Below, piece after piece: positions 6,623-11,348 of a stretch of 11,348 nt of DNA (position 1 is its first letter; each line of letters starts with the position of its first letter). The DNA comes from CAVAVT01 sp963592185 (GTDB lineage Bacteria; Bacillota; Negativicutes; Selenomonadales; Selenomonadaceae). The notes under the pieces are model-generated. The model ran no database searches and had not been told where the DNA came from. It saw only the letters and a list, made by a program, of their open reading frames with translations. The position numbers and the translations under genes were made by a program. The stretch lies in the NCBI GenBank assembly GCA_963592185.1, contig CAVAVT010000046.1:1-11348 (forward strand). The letters run 5' to 3'.

Positions 6623-7803
6623 GGGTGGAACAGATTGAGGTAATAAAAAATGTATTAGATAAGTATATGAAACAGAGGAAAAAATATATTTTTGGAATCT
6701 ATGATGCGGAGGATAGGATTTTTTACAGCATACTACAACGTGAAAATTCTGGGTATCGTGTGGCAATGGTGGGCTGCTACATTCTTGAAGAGCTGGAAAC
6801 TCTGACAGATGGGTTGGGGAAAATACGGCTGGAGGCTCTCAAACAGGGAATTACAGAGGACAAGATATGCGTTACCCTTCCACAAAGCAGATTTTTTTCA
6901 TATGAAAAAAGCTTTCCAGATATTGCTAAAGATGAGGTTCAACGTATGATTGGATGGCATGCTGAGGCAAATGTGCCATTTGATGCAGGAACATATAGGA
7001 TGGCATATGAGGAAGAAGGGGCAGATGAGGAGGGTATCCAGTATAAGATTTATGCTGTGGAGGAATCGGAGATTGAATGGTGGATGGGTGTGTGCTGTGA
7101 TGCAGAATGCTATGCCTCAGAGTTTGCCGCAGAGGATGAGGGAACTCTCAAGAAAATTCCGGATAGGGAAAATGAATACCTCTATACTCCGGGAGATGTA
7201 ACCCTCCATATAGATGAAGAACAATTTTCTGAGCTGCATTTGGGGTGTTTGTCCGGGGCTTTAAATTATGCGGAACATAGGGGAATTTTATTTTTAGCTG
7301 GAATTGAGGAAAAATGCCCTTTTCTTATGAAAAAAACTGTGGCTGCCATGCTTTGCGGCTTAATGCTGGCGGTTTATATGGGGATTTACGCCTATGATTG
7401 TTTCAGGCTGCAGAATTTGGATGAGGAGCTTAGGTCAAATTCCAGGCGTGAAGTACTGGTGGAGGATTTGCTGAATGGCAAGGCAATGGCGGATGATTTG
7501 GAGGCTGATATAAATAAGAGGAGGGGCATTATTAAGAAACTGGCAGATGACAGGATTCCAATGAGGGCTATTCTTGCGGAAATGGGAACTGCACCTGTGG
7601 AGAGAGCGTGGTTTACTGACATGCGGTTCAGTGAGGATAGCAAGAGTATTATATTGAATGGCCGTGCAGAGGATTATGGAAAGTTATCCGAGATGATTAA
7701 TGGGCTAAAAAAAATACCAAAGGGTCACTTTAATAATGTGGAAATCGGGAAAATTGAAGTTAAAAATGGGGAGACTGTTTTTGAGCTAAAAGTCAACATT
7801 TAA
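6610..7803 (+). CDS. PilM-PilN fusion (GspL-like) pilus alignment protein
   Basis: The 397-residue protein joins two parts usually encoded by separate pil genes. Residues about 25-235 look like a reduced PilM/GspL actin-like cytoplasmic domain. The best match is ICVTLPQSRFFSYEKSFP (86-103) plus DEVQRMIGWHAEANVPFD (108-125), which parallels the PilM 'lP...e...ai..EaeqyiPf' region. A single transmembrane helix follows (about 243-263), then a coiled-coil-prone segment (267-312) and a PilN-like ferredoxin-fold stretch (317-366) of the form AILAEMG-x-APVERAW...ILNGRAEDYGKLSEMINGL. Residues 161-167 contain three cysteines. ATG 6610 overlaps the previous gene by 13 bases; GTG 6625 with GGGGTGG at 6612-6618 is a good alternative start. 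It probably binds PilO and contacts the ATPase/PilC. Homology is by pattern only. Confidence 0.72.
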   Translation: MGWLRVEQIEVIKNVLDKYMKQRKKYIFGIYDAEDRIFYSILQRENSGYRVAMVGCYILEELETLTDGLGKIRLEALKQGITEDKICVTLPQSRFFSYEKSFPDIAKDEVQRMIGWHAEANVPFDAGTYRMAYEEEGADEEGIQYKIYAVEESEIEWWMGVCCDAECYASEFAAEDEGTLKKIPDRENEYLYTPGDVTLHIDEEQFSELHLGCLSGALNYAEHRGILFLAGIEEKCPFLMKKTVAAMLCGLMLAVYMGIYAYDCFRLQNLDEELRSNSRREVLVEDLLNGKAMADDLEADINKRRGIIKKLADDRIPMRAILAEMGTAPVERAWFTDMRFSEDSKSIILNGRAEDYGKLSEMINGLKKIPKGHFNNVEIGKIEVKNGETVFELKVNI

Positions 7804-7825
7804 TATGCTGTTATGGAGAGAGTGT

Positions 7826-8473
7826 ATGGGAAATTTTTTGAATAAAGGAGAATTAAAACACAGGATAAAAATATTTTTGACGAAGTATTATTCTAATATT
7901 ACTGGAAAAAATATTGCTGGCAGCTATGGCAGGGTAAATATATACCTTAGAGCTGTCATATTAGTGATGTTCATAGCATCGGCCACAGGGCTTTTTGTGT
8001 ATGGACATAGTGAAAATAAAATACAGGAAAAATTATTGCAGGAACAGCTGAACCAGAAAATTGCAAATATAAAAAAAGCAAATGCTTTTATGGAGGAGCA
8101 TCCTCAGCATGACAGCTATATAAGACAGCTTGCGGTAAAGAGTACATCATTGAAAAAAATAATTCCTGAAGGTCAGGACGGAGATGAGAGCCTGCTGAGC
8201 GAAATTCAAGCTATGGCGGATACAGCAGGCGTATCTCTACGGGGAGTTGTACCTGGAGAAGCTGTAAATGCTGGTGAATGCGGATATGTTCCCATTACAC
8301 TGGAGGTATCCTGCAATTACTTTACTTTGATGAATTTTTTAGAGAGGCTGGAGGCTGTTGAAGAAATAAAACCTAGAAGGCTTATGTCCGTGAAAAATAG
8401 CTCTTTAACCTGCAAGAATGGAAGGCTAATGGGAAAACTTACAATCCAGGCATATTTTCAAAAAAATGCGTAA
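7826..8473 (+). CDS. pilO: Pilus alignment protein PilO (GspM-like)
   Basis: This is a bitopic inner-membrane protein that would pair with the PilN half of the preceding product. From ATG 7826 (215 residues) there is a cytoplasmic N-terminus (1-37) and one hydrophobic helix at about 38-60. A coiled-coil-prone segment follows (62-91), then the PilO fold signature AMADTAGVSLRGVVPGE (129-145), YVPITLEVSCNYFTLMNFLERLE (154-176) and IKPRRLMSV. ATG 7826 is chosen over ATG 7805 because GGAG (7815-7818) lies 7 bases upstream, while ATG 7805 has no SD. It follows the PilMN stop after 22 bases and is the last gene of the pilus block. The length is typical of PilO (about 200). Confidence 0.8.
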   Translation: MGNFLNKGELKHRIKIFLTKYYSNITGKNIAGSYGRVNIYLRAVILVMFIASATGLFVYGHSENKIQEKLLQEQLNQKIANIKKANAFMEEHPQHDSYIRQLAVKSTSLKKIIPEGQDGDESLLSEIQAMADTAGVSLRGVVPGEAVNAGECGYVPITLEVSCNYFTLMNFLERLEAVEEIKPRRLMSVKNSSLTCKNGRLMGKLTIQAYFQKNA

Positions 8474-8497
8474 TATACTGTTTCATGCATAGATTGC

Positions 8498-8526
8498 TTG
8501 ATTTATGTGATGTCATAGCATAAACT
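8498..8526 (+). promoter_or_regulatory. Candidate aro operon promoter with an internal inverted repeat
   Basis: TTGATT (8498-8503) and TAAACT (8521-8526) are separated by exactly 17 bases, and each matches the sigma-70 consensus at four of six positions. The spacer region contains the arms TTTATG (8502-8507) and CATAAA (8519-8524), a perfect 6-bp inverted repeat centred between -35 and -10 and overlapping both. A small inner dyad TGA-TG-TCA occupies 8508-8515. This layout would suit a repressor operator. Both the promoter and the operator are inferred from pattern alone. Confidence 0.35.
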
Positions 8527-8542
8527 AGAAAATAAGCTATAA

Positions 8543-8561
8543 GCACAATAGAAAATTGTGC
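8543..8561 (+). promoter_or_regulatory. Perfect dyad/hairpin in the aroC leader
   Basis: GCACAAT (8543-8549) and ATTGTGC (8555-8561) form a perfect 7-bp inverted repeat around a 5-base loop (AGAAA). It lies 20 bases before the aroC start and 9 bases before its SD. No T-run follows, so it is not a standard terminator. It could be an RNA hairpin near the ribosome binding site or a DNA operator downstream of the candidate promoter at 8498-8526. Confidence 0.5.
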
Positions 8562-8581
8562 GTAATAAATGAGGTGCAGAA

Positions 8582-9736
8582 ATGGGAAATTTACGCTTTA
8601 TGACAGCTGGGGAATCACATGGACAATGCCTGACAGCTATTTTGGAAGGAATACCAGCTGGATTAAAAATTGATATTGATGAAATAAATAAAGATATGGC
8701 CCGGAGACAGCAGGGCTATGGCCGTGGCGGACGCATGAAAATCGAAACGGACAAGGCTGAAATCCTGTCGGGAGTACGCTTTGGTGAAACTATGGGAGAT
8801 CCTGTGACCCTTCGGGTTACAAACCGTGACTGGCAGAATTGGACCGATAGAATGTCCGTTATGGGAGAGCCCTTTGGAGATGCTGTAACTGCAGCACGTC
8901 CTGGACATGCAGACCTCACAGGTGTCAGAAAATATAACCGGACAGATATCAGGGACATTTTGGAGAGATCCAGTGCCAGAGAGACTGCAGCAAGGGTTGC
9001 TGTGGGAGCTTTTTGCAAGCAGTTTTTAAAGGCCTGCGGCATGGAGGTCGTTTCCCATGTAACTGAAATTGGCGGCGTGGCTGTAGATATGGATGCCATA
9101 GACCGTTCTTACATTGGAACAGGGAACTCAGAGCTTAACTGCTATGACCCTGCAGCTGAAGAAAAAATGAAGGAAAGAATTCGTTCTGCAAAGGCTGAGG
9201 GAGATACCCTTGGAGGAATTTTCGAGGTTATAGTCAGAAATGTTCCTGTAGGTCTTGGTACGCATATTCAGTGGGATCAGAGATTGGATGCGAAACTGGC
9301 AGCTGCAATGATGTCAATACAGGCAATCAAAGGCGTTGAAATTGGAGCTGGTTTTGAATACGCACATATTCCTGGAAGCAAGGCACATGATGAAATGTTC
9401 TATGATGAAGATGGGAAGGTTATCCGTAAGACAAATCGTGCCGGCGGAATAGAAGGCGGTATGTCCAATGGAGAAGAAATTGTTGTAAAAGCTGTTATGA
9501 AGCCTATTCCTACCTTGATGAAGCCACTGCATTCTGTGGATGTTCAGAGTCATGAGGAAGTGCTGGCAAACAAGGAGCGCAGCGATGTGTGTGCTGTTTC
9601 TGCAGCTTCTGTTGTTGGAGAAGCCATGGCAGCATTTGTTGTTGCCCAGGCTGTGATTGATAAGTTTGGCGGAGATGCAATGGTGGATGTAGAGGCATTT
9701 ATCAAGAGCTATAACGAGAGACTTCTGGAGTGCTGA
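8582..9736 (+). CDS. aroC: Chorismate synthase
   Basis: AroC converts 5-enolpyruvylshikimate-3-phosphate to chorismate, the last step of the shikimate pathway, using reduced FMN. The 384 residues are the length of the Gram-positive type (about 388) rather than the E. coli type (about 361). Conserved blocks are visible in order: TAGESHGQCL (8-17), RRQQGYGRGGRM (41-52), ETMGDPVTL (69-77), RPGHADLTG (106-114), RSSARETAARVAVGA (129-143), QAIKGVEIGAGF (247-258), NRAGGIEGGMSNGE (285-298) and RSDVCAVSAASVVGEAMA (333-350). ATG 8582 has GAGGTG at 8571-8576, 5 bases upstream. It begins the second gene block and ends just before aroK. Confidence 0.98.
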   Translation: MGNLRFMTAGESHGQCLTAILEGIPAGLKIDIDEINKDMARRQQGYGRGGRMKIETDKAEILSGVRFGETMGDPVTLRVTNRDWQNWTDRMSVMGEPFGDAVTAARPGHADLTGVRKYNRTDIRDILERSSARETAARVAVGAFCKQFLKACGMEVVSHVTEIGGVAVDMDAIDRSYIGTGNSELNCYDPAAEEKMKERIRSAKAEGDTLGGIFEVIVRNVPVGLGTHIQWDQRLDAKLAAAMMSIQAIKGVEIGAGFEYAHIPGSKAHDEMFYDEDGKVIRKTNRAGGIEGGMSNGEEIVVKAVMKPIPTLMKPLHSVDVQSHEEVLANKERSDVCAVSAASVVGEAMAAFVVAQAVIDKFGGDAMVDVEAFIKSYNERLLEC

Positions 9737-9738
9737 GT

Positions 9739-10269
9739 ATGAAAAATATAGTATTAATAGGCTTCATGGGTACTGGAAAAACCAGTACAGGAAAGATACT
9801 GGCCTCAAAGCTTGGCTGCGCCTTTGTGGATATGGACCAAGTCATTGAGGAAAAGAACGGCATGGCCATCAGTGATATGTTTGCGCAGCATGGAGAAGCA
9901 TATTTCCGTCAAAAGGAAAAGGAATTAGTTGCTGAGCTTGCAGGCAAAAAGAATTTGGTTATATCCACTGGAGGCGGCACAGTAAAGGACCCAGACAATA
10001 TTGCAAAATTTCGTGAAACCGGAAGTCTGATTGCATTATCAGCAAGTGTAGATGCCATTTTAGAGCGTACTGGCAGACGGGGGACCAGACCTGTATTGGA
10101 TAGTGCAGACCAAGGGGACCGTCGGAAGGCTATTGAAGAACTGTTGGAGTCAAGAAAGGGAATGTATTCCAAGGCTGACTTTACCGTGGATACCAGCGAG
10201 CTTGCCCCCATGCAGGTTGCTGATAAAATAATCAGCCATTTAAAGAAGGAGGGAGCTTTGCGTGCGTAA
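9739..10269 (+). CDS. aroK: Shikimate kinase
   Basis: AroK phosphorylates shikimate at the 3-hydroxyl using ATP (fifth step of the pathway, cytoplasmic). The 176 residues match the family size. Visible motifs are Walker A GFMGTGKT (8-15), the shikimate-binding DMD (31-33, D33), EAYFR with Arg57, the Walker B-like STGGGTV (76-82), the lid Arg in GTRPVL (115-120), and the C-terminal RKGMYSKAD (139-147). ATG 9739 is preferred because GGAG (9727-9730) lies 8 bases upstream. GTG 9730 in the same frame would add three residues and overlap aroC by 7 bases. The gene starts 2 bases after the aroC stop and overlaps aroB by 8 bases. Confidence 0.97.
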   Translation: MKNIVLIGFMGTGKTSTGKILASKLGCAFVDMDQVIEEKNGMAISDMFAQHGEAYFRQKEKELVAELAGKKNLVISTGGGTVKDPDNIAKFRETGSLIALSASVDAILERTGRRGTRPVLDSADQGDRRKAIEELLESRKGMYSKADFTVDTSELAPMQVADKIISHLKKEGALRA

Positions 10270-11348
10270 GGTCAGAGTTGGGCTTGGAGAAAAAAGTTAT
10301 GATATATTTATCAGCACGGACAGCCAGGAACTGGATAATGCTCTGGAGCAGTTTGCTGCAAATAAAGGTTATTCACGCAAGGTTCTGCTGATTGATGACT
10401 CTAATACAGCTCCGTTATATGGAGATAGAGTGCAAGGCCTTTTGAAAAAGGCTGGTCTTGACCCGGTGGAGTATACAATTCCGGCAGGTGAAAGCTCAAA
10501 GTCCTTTGAGCTGGCCGAGAAAATATATACTGTTGCAATAGAGCATGGCCTTGATAGAAAATCAGCTGTATTTGCCCTTGGTGGCGGAGTTGTAGGAGAT
10601 TTGGCTGGATTTATAGCTGCTACATACATGCGTGGAATCGGTTTTGTCCAGATTCCTACTAGCTTGTTAGCTCAGGTGGATTCCAGCGTTGGCGGCAAGG
10701 TTGCTGTCAACCACAGCCTTGGAAAGAACCTTATAGGGGCTTTTTATCAGCCTCAGGCGGTGTTCATGGACGTAAACATGCTGGAGTCTTTGCCAAAGAG
10801 GGAAATTTCCACCGGACTGGGTGAAATTGTAAAATATGGAATTATTTTTGATAAAGACTTTTTTGAGTTTTTAGAGTCACATAAAAAAGATGCCATGGAG
10901 CTTGAGCAGGAGACAACTGTACACATGATTGCAAGGTCCTGCGAAATAAAGGCTGAGGTTGTATCAAAGGATGAGAAGGAATCAGGACTCCGGGCAATTT
11001 TGAATTTTGGCCACACTCTGGCACATTCCATTGAAAAGAACACCGGATATACTGTCTATAATCATGGTGAGGCTGTGGGTATCGGCATGGTGGGGGCGGC
11101 TTATATAAGCCGTGCGCTGGGACGTATTTCTCAGGCTGAATATGATAGAGCTGTGAAACTTATTGGAGAAATGGGGCTTCCGCTTAAGGCTGAGGGCTGT
11201 GATGGAGAGGCTCTTTACCAGGCAATATTCCACGACAAAAAGACCATTAATGGTCATGTAAACTGGGTATTGATGGATGAAATAGGCAAGGTATCTGTCA
11301 CTTCACAGGTACCGGAAGATATTGTTAAAAAAGCCATTGATAGTATAA
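10262..11348 (+). CDS. aroB: 3-dehydroquinate synthase, open at the right edge
   Basis: AroB converts DAHP to 3-dehydroquinate (second step of the shikimate pathway) using NAD+ and a divalent metal. Translation from GTG 10262 gives 362 codons without a stop; the frame runs off the window one base into the next codon. Motifs are the NAD-binding ALGGGVVGDLAGF (105-117), IPTSLLAQVDSSVGGKVAVN (131-150), and metal ligands E188 (GLGEIVKYG), H251 (NFGHTLAH) and H268 (YNHGEAVGIGM). Family members are about 355-365 residues, so only a few C-terminal residues should be missing. GTG 10262 has GGAGG at 10248-10252, 9 bases upstream, and overlaps the aroK end by 8 bases, indicating coupled translation. 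No frameshift is seen. Confidence 0.96.
   Translation, partial: MRKVRVGLGEKSYDIFISTDSQELDNALEQFAANKGYSRKVLLIDDSNTAPLYGDRVQGLLKKAGLDPVEYTIPAGESSKSFELAEKIYTVAIEHGLDRKSAVFALGGGVVGDLAGFIAATYMRGIGFVQIPTSLLAQVDSSVGGKVAVNHSLGKNLIGAFYQPQAVFMDVNMLESLPKREISTGLGEIVKYGIIFDKDFFEFLESHKKDAMELEQETTVHMIARSCEIKAEVVSKDEKESGLRAILNFGHTLAHSIEKNTGYTVYNHGEAVGIGMVGAAYISRALGRISQAEYDRAVKLIGEMGLPLKAEGCDGEALYQAIFHDKKTINGHVNWVLMDEIGKVSVTSQVPEDIVKKAIDSI

Noticed and set aside
7707..7714. Run of eight A residues in the PilMN fusion as a programmed slippage site
   Set aside because: The zero frame continues through a sensible PilN-like C-terminus to 7803, and no downstream stem or SD-like stimulator is evident.
8474..8581. 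T-box or peptide-leader attenuator in front of aroC
   Set aside because: The gap is too short for a T-box, no T-box consensus or aromatic-codon-rich leader peptide is seen, and the hairpin lacks a T-run.
8716..9099. 127-residue open frame on the minus strand inside aroC
   Set aside because: It lies fully opposite strongly conserved aroC sequence, has no recognisable motifs, and reflects low stop density in the antisense frame.

Overview
The window is about 44% G+C by eye, and every supported gene is on the + strand. It holds two functional blocks: a compact type IV pilus (T4P) / type II secretion-like assembly locus (about 191-8473) and a shikimate-pathway block (8582 to the right edge). Glycine-rich Shine-Dalgarno (SD) sites, heavy AGA/AGG/ATA codon use, GTG/TTG starts and a Gram-positive-length AroC point to a Firmicutes-type bacterium. 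A T4P locus placed directly upstream of aroC-aroK-aroB recalls Negativicutes (Selenomonas/Anaerovibrio-like diderm Firmicutes). That taxonomic guess is inference from general knowledge and was not tested by search; a clostridial origin is possible.

Layout. Positions 1-190 are non-coding as far as can be seen: a rho-independent terminator (64-89) that probably closes an upstream unit, then repeated GCAAGT / TTTGATTG words and a candidate promoter. The pilus operon follows, tightly packed: PilB-like assembly ATPase (191-1516), PilT-like retraction ATPase (1503-2516), PilC/GspF inner-membrane platform (2521-3711), a probable major pilin with the strongest SD in the window (3733-4122), a single-domain prepilin peptidase (4122-4784), four small pilin-like proteins resembling GspH, GspI, GspJ and GspK (4777-6622), a PilM-PilN fusion of GspL-like design (6610-7803) and PilO (7826-8473). 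Most junctions overlap or are separated by fewer than 25 bases, so translational coupling is likely.

A 108-base gap (8474-8581) separates the blocks. It carries a candidate promoter whose -35/-10 spacer contains an inverted repeat, plus a second perfect dyad in the presumed leader. It is followed by aroC, aroK and aroB, which overlap or nearly abut. aroB has no stop codon before the right edge and is probably missing only a few residues.

How the parts fit: the peptidase would cleave the five class III-signal prepilins at Gly|X. PilB and PilT would power extension and retraction through PilC. The PilMN fusion and PilO would form the alignment subcomplex. The four minor pilins would form a GspHIJK-like priming tip. 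No secretin (PilQ) or PilP is present here. AroB, AroK and AroC catalyse steps 2, 5 and 7 of chorismate synthesis; no functional link to the pilus is visible beyond co-orientation.
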